Source: an uncultured Fibrobacter sp. (GTDB lineage Bacteria; Fibrobacterota; Fibrobacteria; Fibrobacterales; Fibrobacteraceae). Taken from it: 5,367 nt of DNA. The position numbers and the translations under genes were made by a program. Location of the stretch: assembly GCA_947306025.1 (NCBI GenBank), contig CAMZFJ010000168.1:1-5367 (forward strand). Reading direction: 5' to 3'. Positions 1 through 5,367 of the stretch are shown piece after piece. Below the pieces are notes generated by a model that was given only the letters and a program-made list of their open reading frames with translations, did not search any database and was not told where the DNA came from. Positions within the stretch are counted from its first letter, which is position 1, and every line of letters begins with the position of its first letter.

Positions 1-872
1 CAAATGTTGAACGGAGCCTTGGACGGAATGTAGACGAGGCTCCAGAATTCCTGGGCGCCTTCGGCATGGCTGTGGTTCCATGCGGCCGGATCGTCGGCTT
101 CGTGGCAGATAACGTTGTAGAACTCCTTGTACTGTTCTTCGGTGATTTCCTTTTCGCTCTGGCGCCAAAGAGCTGTCTTTTCGTTCAGGCGGATCGGATC
201 CTTGTTTTCGATTTCGCCCTTGTCGTTCTTGGTCGGTTCCGGGTGGAAGTAAATGCCGTAAGAAACGAAGCCGCTGTACTTCTGGACGATGTCCTTCACC
301 TTCCATTCGGAGGTAAAGTCTTCGTCTTCTTCGCCATCCTTGAGGTAAAGCGTAATCTTTGTACCAACGTCGGTGCGCGGGGCTTCGCTAATTTCGAATT
401 CGCCGGTGCCGTCAGAAGACCAGAGGTAGCCCTGCGTTTCGCCGGCCTTGAGCGTGAGGACTTCGACCTTCTTTGCGACCATGAACACGGAGTAGAAACC
501 CACACCGAACTGGCCGATCAAATCGACGCTGCCCTTGTCGCCTTCCTTGAGGTTCTTGATAAAGTTCTTGGTACCGCTGCGGGCGATTGTGCCGAGGCAG
601 TTAATCAAGTCGTCCTTGTTCATGCCGATACCGTTATCTTCGATAACGAGGCGCTTGCCTTCCTTGTTCACGGAAATGTCAATCTTGAGTTGCGTGCCTA
701 CCGGGAGGAGGCTAGAATCGGAGAGCGAGAGGAAGCGGCGCTTGTCGAGTGCGTCCGCTGCGTTCGAAACGAGTTCGCGGAGGAAAATTTCCTTGTTGCT
801 GTAAAGCGAGTGAATCATCAAGTTCAGCATGTCGCGAACTTCAGTTTGGAATTCCATCTTCTCAGTTGCCAT
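1..872 (-). CDS. htpG: Molecular chaperone HtpG (Hsp90), N-terminal part, cut by window edge
   Basis: This is an ATP-dependent cytosolic chaperone of the Hsp90 family, a homodimer that remodels client proteins. Translating the minus strand from the ATG at 870-872 gives 290 uninterrupted residues; the frame is still open at base 1, so the C-terminal half lies outside. The GHKL ATPase domain shows the helix with Glu33 and Asn37 (RELVSNAADALDK), the DNGIGM loop at 79-84, the lid motif GQFGVGFYS at 120-128, and the GT(K)IT motif near 170. The middle domain begins with the ALWRQ and EEQYKEFY stretches (about 233-252) and ends in SLVYIPSKAPF, close to the bacterial HtpG pattern. Family length is about 620-640, so slightly under half is present. 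The start is supported by AGGAG at 879-883, six bases from the ATG. The upstream region has no CIRCE element but carries a heptamer array and promoter-like sequences described separately. Identification is essentially certain. Confidence 0.97.
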   Translation of the reverse strand, partial: MATEKMEFQTEVRDMLNLMIHSLYSNKEIFLRELVSNAADALDKRRFLSLSDSSLLPVGTQLKIDISVNKEGKRLVIEDNGIGMNKDDLINCLGTIARSGTKNFIKNLKEGDKGSVDLIGQFGVGFYSVFMVAKKVEVLTLKAGETQGYLWSSDGTGEFEISEAPRTDVGTKITLYLKDGEEDEDFTSEWKVKDIVQKYSGFVSYGIYFHPEPTKNDKGEIENKDPIRLNEKTALWRQSEKEITEEQYKEFYNVICHEADDPAAWNHSHAEGAQEFWSLVYIPSKAPFNI

Positions 873-888
873 GTTTATCTCCTGTTTA

Positions 889-918
889 GACGAAAGACGA
901 GAGACGAAAGACGAAAGA
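889..918. repeat. Tandem heptamer array (GACGAAA), four copies
   Basis: On the plus strand GACGAAA occurs at 889-895, as the variant GACGAGA at 896-902, then again at 903-909 and 910-916, followed by GA. The period is exactly 7. In the htpG transcript it would read as TTTCGTC units in the 5' leader, ending six bases before the AGGAG ribosome binding site. A degenerate inverted partner, TTTCGTGTCTAA, lies at 949-960, matching the complement of TTAGACGAAA at 886-895 apart from two extra bases. The function is unknown. Confidence 0.85.
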
Positions 919-937
919 TTAATTTGGCGCTTCGCGC

Positions 938-943
938 AATATA
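938..943 (-). promoter_or_regulatory. Candidate -10 box of htpG
   Basis: The minus strand reads CCTTATATATTGC here, giving TATATT (5 of 6 matches to TATAAT). The predicted transcript start is near 931, for a leader of about 60 bases. No good -35 hexamer is found 16-18 bases upstream, so this is a weak call resting on the -10 alone. Confidence 0.35.
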
Positions 944-993
944 TAAGGTTTCGTGTCTAAGGTCGCTGTTTTTCGTTCGCTGTTAAAATTTGA

Positions 994-1019
994 AGCGGGA
1001 AACGTTTAAAAGTTTCAAA
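994..1019 (-). promoter_or_regulatory. Possible heat-shock (sigma-32-like) promoter of htpG
   Basis: On the minus strand TTTGAA (1019-1014) is followed after 14 bases by CCCGCT (999-994). The proteobacterial RpoH consensus is CTTGAA, 13-15 bases, CCCCAT, so the match is 5 of 6 and 4 of 6 with correct spacing. It sits upstream of a classic heat-shock gene. Against it, the region is AT-rich, chance matches are easy, and it is unknown whether this host has an RpoH-type sigma factor. Confidence 0.25.
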
Positions 1020-1030
1020 ATGAAACGTTT
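1008..1030. promoter_or_regulatory. Inverted repeat upstream of htpG, possible operator
   Basis: AAAAGTTTCA (1008-1017) and TGAAACGTTT (1021-1030) form an inverted repeat with 9 of 10 paired positions around a 3-base centre. The palindrome AAACGTTT also occurs twice, at 1000-1007 and 1023-1030, 23 bases apart (about two helical turns). This would suit a dimeric regulator, but no known operator (CIRCE, HAIR) is matched. Confidence 0.3.
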
Positions 1031-1126
1031 TGCGTGTTTTCGCTTTGTTTTCGCATTGGTAAAAGCAATAACCGTGCCAAGTTAGACTGAATGGGAATGA
1101 ATTAATTTATTGGAGATTGTTCTTGC

Positions 1127-1156
1127 AAAAAAATACCCGCGCTTTGGGACGCGGGC
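1127..1156 (-). terminator. Intrinsic terminator of uppP
   Basis: In the minus-strand transcript CCCGCG (1155-1150) pairs with CGCGGG (1141-1136) around an 8-base loop, extended by one G-U pair (1156 with 1135). After one A comes a run of seven U (1133-1127). The hairpin begins 23 bases after the uppP stop codon. There is no T run in the plus direction, so it acts only on leftward transcription and separates uppP from htpG. Confidence 0.9.
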
Positions 1157-1179
1157 TGCAATCGTAAAATGTTTTTTGA

Positions 1180-2022
1180 TTAGATAAAGATGAGTCCGAG
1201 GATACCCACGGCCCAAACGTACCAGGCGAAGTGCTGGAACTTGCCCTTCTGCAAGAAGGTCATGAGCCACTTGAGCGCGATGATGCCGAAGATGAAGGAA
1301 ACAATCATGCCCACCAAAAGTTCCGGCGAGAAGTTGCCTGCGTCAACGCATTTCAAAGCCTTTTCAGGATCGAGAAGTGCTTTTTCCGGAGTCATGCTCT
1401 GGCACTTGATCCACTTGATGCAGTCGAGAAGTGCTGCACCGCCAACTGCAGGAATGCTCATGAGGAAGCTGAATTCGCCTGCGTACTTGCGGTTCACTCC
1501 CATGAACATCATGGCGCTGATGGTCGAACCGCTACGGCTGATGCCCGGAATGCAGGCTATGCCTTGAACAATGCCGGTCACGAGAGCGCGCCACCAGTTC
1601 ATTTTGACGCCTTCGTTATCCGGATGCTTGGCGCCAGTCGGTCCCCACTGCGATGTGAAAAGCAGAAGACCGGTGAAAAGTTCTGCAACGCAGACGGCGC
1701 GCGGATTCACGAACAGCGATTCGAGAGCGTCTTTAAAGCCAAGGCCTATCATGGCCGTCGGGATGCTTGCGAGCACGATGTAGCCTGCTTCACGGAGCTG
1801 TTCCTTGTCGCGGCGGAGGCAACCGACGATGATGTCTACAATCTTTTTGCGGAACACGACGAAGATGGAAAGCAACGTTCCTGCATGGAGCATGATGTCG
1901 AAGAACATGCCCGCTTCGTTCATGTTTAAAAGTTCGTGCCCGATTACGAGGTGACCGGAACTAGAGATGGGGAGAAATTCGGCGAGGCCCTGCAAAAGGC
2001 CGAGAATGATAGATTCGAACAT
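1180..2022 (-). CDS. uppP: Undecaprenyl-diphosphatase (UppP/BacA family)
   Basis: This integral inner-membrane enzyme removes a phosphate from undecaprenyl pyrophosphate, regenerating the lipid carrier used for peptidoglycan and other surface glycans; extra copies confer bacitracin resistance in known species. The 280 residues match the usual length of about 265-280. Signature 1 is near the N-terminus: Q11-x3-E15, then FLPISSSGH with His24. These align with Glu17, Glu21 and His30 of the E. coli enzyme, with Gln for the first Glu as in the family's (E/Q)xxxE pattern. Signature 2 is PGISRSGST at 159-167 with Arg163 (E. coli Arg174). Several hydrophobic helices cover most of the chain, and the last residues are a membrane segment. 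The ATG at 2020-2022 gives the canonical start (MFESIILG); no Shine-Dalgarno is visible before it. A strong terminator follows the stop, so it is probably monocistronic. It is divergent from the DUF2334 gene. Confidence 0.96.
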   Translation of the reverse strand: MFESIILGLLQGLAEFLPISSSGHLVIGHELLNMNEAGMFFDIMLHAGTLLSIFVVFRKKIVDIIVGCLRRDKEQLREAGYIVLASIPTAMIGLGFKDALESLFVNPRAVCVAELFTGLLLFTSQWGPTGAKHPDNEGVKMNWWRALVTGIVQGIACIPGISRSGSTISAMMFMGVNRKYAGEFSFLMSIPAVGGAALLDCIKWIKCQSMTPEKALLDPEKALKCVDAGNFSPELLVGMIVSFIFGIIALKWLMTFLQKGKFQHFAWYVWAVGILGLIFI

Positions 2023-2040
2023 AGTAAAGTAAATGTAGCT

Positions 2041-2119
2041 TTTAGTTGGTAGAACTTAGTTGGTAGAACTTAGAAATTGCTAAAAAACTAAGTTCTAAGT
2101 TCTAAGTTCTAAGTTCTAA
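2041..2119. repeat. Divergent 7-bp-periodic repeat between uppP and the DUF2334 gene
   Basis: The right arm has four perfect tandem copies of CTAAGTT (2088-2115) plus CTAA (2116-2119). The left arm is two copies of TTAGTTGGTAGAAC (2042-2055, 2056-2069) plus TTAG. Read on the minus strand, the left arm is CTAAGTT CTACCAA CTAAGTT CTACCAA CTAA, so it is also heptad-periodic, with alternating units. The arms face outward from a 14-base centre (2074-2087). The innermost 10 bases of each arm are perfectly complementary, then four bases mismatch, then a further 10 match, so a hairpin or cruciform is possible. It occupies most of the 114-base intergenic region. Confidence 0.9.
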
Positions 2120-2120
2120 T

Positions 2121-2126
2121 TACTAT
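2121..2126 (+). promoter_or_regulatory. Possible -10 box for the DUF2334 gene
   Basis: TACTAT lies 10 bases before the ATG at 2137, which would place the transcript start only a few bases upstream of the start codon. No -35 is recognisable and the upstream DNA is the heptamer array. No Shine-Dalgarno precedes the ATG, which would fit a very short leader. Weak evidence. Confidence 0.2.
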
Positions 2127-2136
2127 CTTCCATACC

Positions 2137-2862
2137 ATGTCTCGCCAGTTTCTCCTCTGCTTTCATGATTTTTCGGTGTGGAATTTCCGCACGTCGCTTC
2201 CGATTCTTGAAGATCTCAAGGATTTGGCGGGGGCGCCTTTTAGTGTGCTTGTGATTCCCGATACCGAGAATGCTACGCCAGAAGCAATTGACGGATTTCG
2301 CGGCGTTCTCCGAAAGTTAAAGTCCGAGGGATTTGAGCTCGCGTTGCATGGCTTTAAGCACAAGGCTGAATTTAGCCAGGGCCGCAGTTACGCTGGACTT
2401 GTGGGCATGAACCTCACGGGCGGCGAGTCCGAATTTGCGGGGCTTTGCGAGTATGAGTCGAGTCGTCTTTTGCAAGCCGCGCTTGAGGCCTGGAAAAATT
2501 TATTCGCTGATGAAAATGGGGATGTCGATAAGCCGGTTGCGTTTGTTCCGCCAACTTGGTTTAGCAACAAGTATTTGCCGGGGCAAGTTCGTGCAGAAAA
2601 AATGTTGTACGAAGACCGCTTTTCGCTGACAACTGCCGAAGGTATCCGCTATGCGTCGCCAGTGGCGAGCTTTGCCGGAATTCCGAAGGCAACAGAAAAG
2701 GCAGCCATTGCTTATGCTGCCTTTATCATGAAACTACCAGTGGGTTTGCCTCGTCTTGCGGTCCATCCTGTGGACTTTCCTCGACTGCGAGATGTTGTTC
2801 GCGATACCATCCGCGTGGCGCTGAACAACAGGCGAAAGCTAGTCCACTATAGCGAATTATAA
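2137..2862 (+). CDS. DUF2334-type polysaccharide-deacetylase-like protein
   Basis: The protein has 241 residues and resembles the DUF2334 branch of the NodB-fold (carbohydrate esterase 4-like) superfamily; members are mostly uncharacterised. Visible motifs in fold order are LLCFHDF at 6-12, with Asp11 as the expected first metal/catalytic Asp; LALHGFKH at 68-75, with the His71-x3-His75 metal pair; GGESEF at 95-100; FVPPTW at 136-141; and the C-terminal AVHPVDF at 208-214, with His210 and Asp213. All expected active-site positions are therefore present, and a metal-dependent amide or ester hydrolase is plausible. The substrate is unknown. There is no signal peptide or membrane segment, so it appears cytosolic, unlike many cell-wall deacetylases. 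The ATG at 2137 directly precedes the first strand of the fold; no ribosome binding site is seen. It is divergent from uppP and convergent with the lipoprotein gene. The family call is from motifs only. Confidence 0.82.
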   Translation: MSRQFLLCFHDFSVWNFRTSLPILEDLKDLAGAPFSVLVIPDTENATPEAIDGFRGVLRKLKSEGFELALHGFKHKAEFSQGRSYAGLVGMNLTGGESEFAGLCEYESSRLLQAALEAWKNLFADENGDVDKPVAFVPPTWFSNKYLPGQVRAEKMLYEDRFSLTTAEGIRYASPVASFAGIPKATEKAAIAYAAFIMKLPVGLPRLAVHPVDFPRLRDVVRDTIRVALNNRRKLVHYSEL

Positions 2863-2880
2863 ATTATAAAGTGTTCGCTA
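2850..2880. terminator. Weak inverted repeat between convergent genes, possible bidirectional terminator
   Basis: TAGCGAA (2850-2856) and TTCGCTA (2874-2880) are perfectly complementary across a 17-base AT-rich loop. The repeat overlaps both stop codons of the convergent genes (TAA at 2860-2862 and the minus-strand TAG at 2878-2880). The stem is short and no strong T run follows on either side, so termination would be inefficient at best. Confidence 0.3.
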
Positions 2881-3252
2881 ATTTGCGTCGTTGCATTCGT
2901 TGATGTACTGTTGCTCAATCTTGTTAAAATCGGTTTGAGTATAGGATTTTTTGCTGGTGGTGATGAGCTTGTTGCCCATGCAGTAAACGTTTTCGTAATC
3001 GTCGTTTTCGTTAGACTCTCTGCAGCTTTGTTCTGAAAAGTCTTGAGCAGCGATAAACGTTTGGACTAATTTGCCATTTATTAAATCGATTATGATTTTA
3101 ACCGAAACTCCTTGCTGGACTGTTTCGAGTGTGAGCGGTTTTTGAGATGTTACTTCGCAACTCTCGATTTTTGCGTCAGTACTGTCGCCACAGGCGACAA
3201 ATCCCATTGCTACGATGGTTGCCGCAATCGGCTTTAATTTTAGAAAATGCAT
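2878..3252 (-). CDS. Small predicted lipoprotein, function unknown
   Basis: I do not recognise this 124-residue protein. It starts with a Lys-containing n-region and a hydrophobic stretch (about 8-20) ending in GFVAC, a plausible lipobox with Cys21 as the lipidated residue. The next residues, GDST, include an Asp at +2, which in E. coli would favour inner-membrane retention; the rule may not hold here. The mature part has four further cysteines (32, 77, 91, 120), enough for two disulfides in the periplasm, and an acidic Asn/Asp/Glu-rich segment around 79-88. The start is well supported: AGGAG at 3258-3262 lies five bases from the ATG at 3250-3252. It is 57 bases downstream of the M23 peptidase gene on the same strand, with no terminator between, so read-through is possible, but it also has its own candidate promoter. 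It is probably a lineage-restricted gene. Confidence 0.8.
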   Translation of the reverse strand: MHFLKLKPIAATIVAMGFVACGDSTDAKIESCEVTSQKPLTLETVQQGVSVKIIIDLINGKLVQTFIAAQDFSEQSCRESNENDDYENVYCMGNKLITTSKKSYTQTDFNKIEQQYINECNDAN

Positions 3253-3272
3253 GAAGTCTCCTTGGAAATAAG

Positions 3273-3302
3273 TTTATATTGAATGTACAAAATTGTGTTC
3301 AA
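3273..3302 (-). promoter_or_regulatory. Candidate promoter of the small lipoprotein gene
   Basis: On the minus strand TTGAAC (3302-3297) and TATAAA (3278-3273) are separated by 18 bases, matching sigma-70-type boxes at 4 of 6 and 5 of 6. The predicted start lies just upstream of the AGGAG site, giving a leader of about 15 bases. It falls in the short gap after the M23 gene. Confidence 0.4.
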
Positions 3303-3310
3303 CAAAAACA

Positions 3311-5323
3311 TTAAATCCCGGGAACGTCAAATTCTTTTTTCGTTTTACGTTTTAGTTCGTCTGTGACCTGAATTGTAACTGCAGCTCCCGCTTCGGGTAA
3401 ATCGTCACCGAGAATGATTATTTCACGCGGCTCGGAATCGTATTCTGCAGGAATCCATTTGTTTCCGGCCTTGACGGTTATTGCGTTTCCGTCCGGGATG
3501 CCTGCGTATCTGGAATAAAGAGGAATCTTGAGCGCGGCCTGGTGTGTGCCACCGACGAGCGTTTCTGCCCAATAGGGGAATCCGAGCGAAATGCCGTCTT
3601 CGTCGGTAATGTTGGCGATGTCTCTAAGTTCGTTTATCGTAACGCAGCGATTCTTGGAACCGCTTTGCTTCTCGAAGTAGAACCATTTGCGGGTTGTTTC
3701 GCCGAGCCAGTAGAGCGGAGCTTGGCTGTTTTCGTTTTCGATGCAGACATTCCACTTGCCGTAGAATTGCAATCCTTTCGGGTGGAATTCGAAAAAGTCT
3801 AGGCTGTCGGTTTGGTTGCGCGTTACGGCAAGCACTCGTTGCGATGTGTCGCCTACGACTGGAATGCCCGAAATCTTTTGTGAAATTTTGGCATTGCCGA
3901 CTTGAGTGTACCAGTTGATGCTGGTCTTGTATTTCCCGTAAGGATAAACGGCGATAAGCTCGTTAGCTCCGCGACCCGTGCCGGTCGAGGAGGCATCTGC
4001 AGTGTATCGGATGTATCTTGTTTCGGGGAATCTCTCGACGATTTTTCCAATCGGAAGCGGCTTGCTGTGGTCAAAAATTTTGCAAAGATCTTTGTTGATA
4101 ATTTGTTCGTCTTTGTTCAATGCGGCAAATTGATACCCGGATTCGCAACGGAAAATATCAAGCATGCTCTTGCTCAAGAACGTGTAAAGCGGCGTGTTTT
4201 GATTTTTTGTTAATACAAATGTTCCATTGTTTTTGCAGGATTTATGGAAGTTGAATTCGCGCCTGATTACGTGCCCGCTAAAGTCTTCGACTTCGAGTCT
4301 GTAGGTCGATATAGGGCCAAGCTTTGCATTGATGTAATGCCAATCGCCTGCGGTGTCCGCTTCTTCTGCCCAAAGCAACTCGTTGCGGATGTCGAGCATC
4401 TTTTTGTAGCTGAGGGTATCCACGATTTTGCTATAAATCTTGTCGTCATAACGCCACAATTCAAGCCTGCGGATTGCCATCGGATTTTCTTTGGGCGTGC
4501 GGCTATAGTCGGCAATCTTTATGGCCATGGACAAGTTAAATTCGTTCTTGACCGGGGTTTCAACGCAGCCGTTGCGGAGCGCTTCGTCAGTCGTGAGCGA
4601 AAGTTCGTTGCCTTGCCAAACGGCAACACCGAAAATCTGCGGTGCAATGGTGTCGAGGCATTTGACTCCCAGTTGACAAGGCGATGTGATATCGTCTTTG
4701 TTCAAACGCACTTCGAGGTGTAGGTGAGGGTTACCGATGCCTGTGCTTCCCGAAAAAGTAAGCGTATCGCCTTTGCGGAATCTGGTGTTTGGCTTGATGG
4801 TAACATCGTTGCTTTGGGTCGCGTATTGTTTTTGGCGCACGAGGTTTTCGACATCCGGGGTAAAGCTGCTTTGATGTGCGAATACCCAGGTCTTTCCGCT
4901 TTCGCCTTCGAAGAACATCACTTTCCCGTAGCCGAACGGCGATACCCTGATTTCTTTGATGAATCCGTTTTCGGGGGCGAAAATTGCCCAGCCTTCTTCC
5001 ATTTGCGTGGAGTAGTCGATGCCGGCGTGGTAGCGCGTGCCGCGGTTTTCGCCGAATGAAGAAGTTAAATAGGCGTCTCGCTGGAACGGGTCGTACGAGA
5101 ATGGCTCAACGTAATTTTCTGAAATGAGTTCGGCGGGTGGGGCTGTCCTTTCGGAAAAGTCCGTCTTATCGAGCTTGGCGCCTCTTTGTTCGGCGATGCA
5201 GTCTTCGTAAGCGAATGCGTCCATTTTTTTTGCATTGCAGACGATGTTTGAATTTGTACCGGCAAAGCATAGAACGCTTGCGGTGGTAAGCAAAACGGAT
5301 GTGATTTTTTTGAGCCTGGCCAT
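3311..5323 (-). CDS. Secreted M23 (LytM/lysostaphin-type) metallopeptidase with long unique C-terminus
   Basis: This is probably a zinc endopeptidase that cuts peptidoglycan peptide cross-links outside the inner membrane. The 670-residue chain starts with a Sec signal peptide (MARLKK, then a hydrophobic core to about residue 21, cleavage plausible after CFA). The M23 domain spans about 80-210. Zinc ligands are His99 and Asp103 (RYHAGIDYS, HxxxD) and His202; the catalytic histidines are His150 (FAHQSS) and His200 (PHLHLE, HxH). Nothing needed for catalysis is missing. Residues from DTIAPQI (224-230) to the end, about 445 residues, match no domain I recognise. They look beta-rich, and the tail (ILGDDLPEAGAAVTIQVTDE) resembles an Ig-like sandwich. 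No transmembrane segment follows the signal, so it is periplasmic or exported. The ATG at 5321-5323 directly precedes the signal peptide; no Shine-Dalgarno is visible. Confident for the family; the substrate is inferred. Confidence 0.9.
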   Translation of the reverse strand: MARLKKITSVLLTTASVLCFAGTNSNIVCNAKKMDAFAYEDCIAEQRGAKLDKTDFSERTAPPAELISENYVEPFSYDPFQRDAYLTSSFGENRGTRYHAGIDYSTQMEEGWAIFAPENGFIKEIRVSPFGYGKVMFFEGESGKTWVFAHQSSFTPDVENLVRQKQYATQSNDVTIKPNTRFRKGDTLTFSGSTGIGNPHLHLEVRLNKDDITSPCQLGVKCLDTIAPQIFGVAVWQGNELSLTTDEALRNGCVETPVKNEFNLSMAIKIADYSRTPKENPMAIRRLELWRYDDKIYSKIVDTLSYKKMLDIRNELLWAEEADTAGDWHYINAKLGPISTYRLEVEDFSGHVIRREFNFHKSCKNNGTFVLTKNQNTPLYTFLSKSMLDIFRCESGYQFAALNKDEQIINKDLCKIFDHSKPLPIGKIVERFPETRYIRYTADASSTGTGRGANELIAVYPYGKYKTSINWYTQVGNAKISQKISGIPVVGDTSQRVLAVTRNQTDSLDFFEFHPKGLQFYGKWNVCIENENSQAPLYWLGETTRKWFYFEKQSGSKNRCVTINELRDIANITDEDGISLGFPYWAETLVGGTHQAALKIPLYSRYAGIPDGNAITVKAGNKWIPAEYDSEPREIIILGDDLPEAGAAVTIQVTDELKRKTKKEFDVPGI

Positions 5324-5337
5324 AATGTTAAATAAAA

Positions 5338-5357
5338 TACAAAAATATTATTTTGTA
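5338..5357. promoter_or_regulatory. Perfect inverted repeat upstream of the M23 gene, possible operator
   Basis: TACAAAA (5338-5344) and TTTTGTA (5351-5357) form a perfect 7-base inverted repeat around a 6-base centre, 14 bases upstream of the ATG. The position suits a regulator site overlapping the promoter, but the DNA is very AT-rich, where such palindromes arise readily. Confidence 0.3.
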
Positions 5358-5367
5358 GTAACGGTGG

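Larger units (their letters stand above)
873..1179. other. Gene-free region between htpG start and uppP end
   Basis: These 307 bases hold no convincing coding sequence on either strand. From the htpG side they contain a Shine-Dalgarno site (879-883), a four-copy heptamer array (889-916), a TATATT box (938-943), an AT-rich block with inverted repeats and a heat-shock-like promoter match (994-1030), and the uppP terminator (1127-1156). Bases 1031-1126 are AT-rich and show nothing recognisable. Confidence 0.8.

Noticed and set aside
926..937. Small GC hairpin GGCGCTTCGCGC near the predicted htpG transcript start
   Set aside because: The stem is only about four pairs with a 3-base loop and no T run follows; it is too short to support as a terminator or thermosensor.
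66..986. 306-codon open frame on the plus strand
   Set aside because: It is the exact antisense of htpG, whose minus-strand translation shows every Hsp90 motif. The plus product has no recognisable family and no ribosome binding site.
873..1126. CIRCE (HrcA) operator upstream of htpG
   Set aside because: No TTAGCACTC-N9-GAGTGCTAA or near match is present on either strand.
1231..1929. 232-codon open frame on the plus strand
   Set aside because: It is antisense to uppP. The product is a His/Glu/Ala-rich artefact of the opposite strand of a membrane-protein gene.
2042..2119. CRISPR-like array or attachment site
   Set aside because: Units are contiguous 7-mers without unique spacers, no cas or integrase gene is nearby, and neither flanking gene is interrupted.
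4244..5059. Two consecutive plus-strand open frames of 159 and 111 codons
   Set aside because: Both lie opposite the M23 gene, which has a signal peptide and full active site. The plus frames show no start signals or domains.
5261..5323. Lipoprotein signal for the M23 protein (Cys19)
   Set aside because: The residues before Cys19 are S-V-L, with Leu at -1, which does not fit a lipobox. An ordinary Sec signal with cleavage near residue 21 fits better.

Overview
The window is an ordinary chromosomal segment of a bacterium with a Gram-negative-type envelope. It suggests secreted lipoproteins, envelope-maintenance genes, moderate GC coding DNA and AT-rich intergenic DNA. Codon use, intergenic style and short heptamer arrays remind me of Fibrobacter/Fibrobacterota. 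That is an impression from reading, not a search result.

Layout, left to right: (1) The left edge cuts a minus-strand htpG (Hsp90); its N-terminal 290 residues run from the ATG at 872 down to base 1. (2) 873-1179 is a 307-base gene-free stretch. It holds the htpG leader with a 7-bp tandem array, candidate promoter and operator-like sequences, and the intrinsic terminator of the next gene. (3) 1180-2022, minus: uppP (undecaprenyl-diphosphatase), complete. (4) 2023-2136 is a divergent intergenic region dominated by an outward-facing, 7-bp-periodic repeat (CTAAGTT units). (5) 2137-2862, plus: a DUF2334-type polysaccharide-deacetylase-like protein. (6) 2878-3252, minus and convergent with the previous gene: a small predicted lipoprotein of unknown function. 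(7) 3311-5323, minus: a 670-residue secreted M23 (LytM-type) metallopeptidase with a complete active site and a long uncharacterised C-terminal region. Its upstream sequence reaches the right edge.

Common theme: three of the five genes have a plausible or likely cell-envelope role. UppP recycles the undecaprenyl carrier, the M23 protein probably cuts peptidoglycan cross-links, and the small lipoprotein is membrane-anchored. The DUF2334 protein is NodB-like but has no signal peptide. The genes look like separate transcription units, except that the M23 gene may read through into the lipoprotein gene (57-base gap, no terminator seen). I found no mobile element, CRISPR array, RNA gene, defence system or toxin-antitoxin pair. 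The most distinctive feature is non-coding: two unrelated heptanucleotide arrays, both just upstream of start codons.
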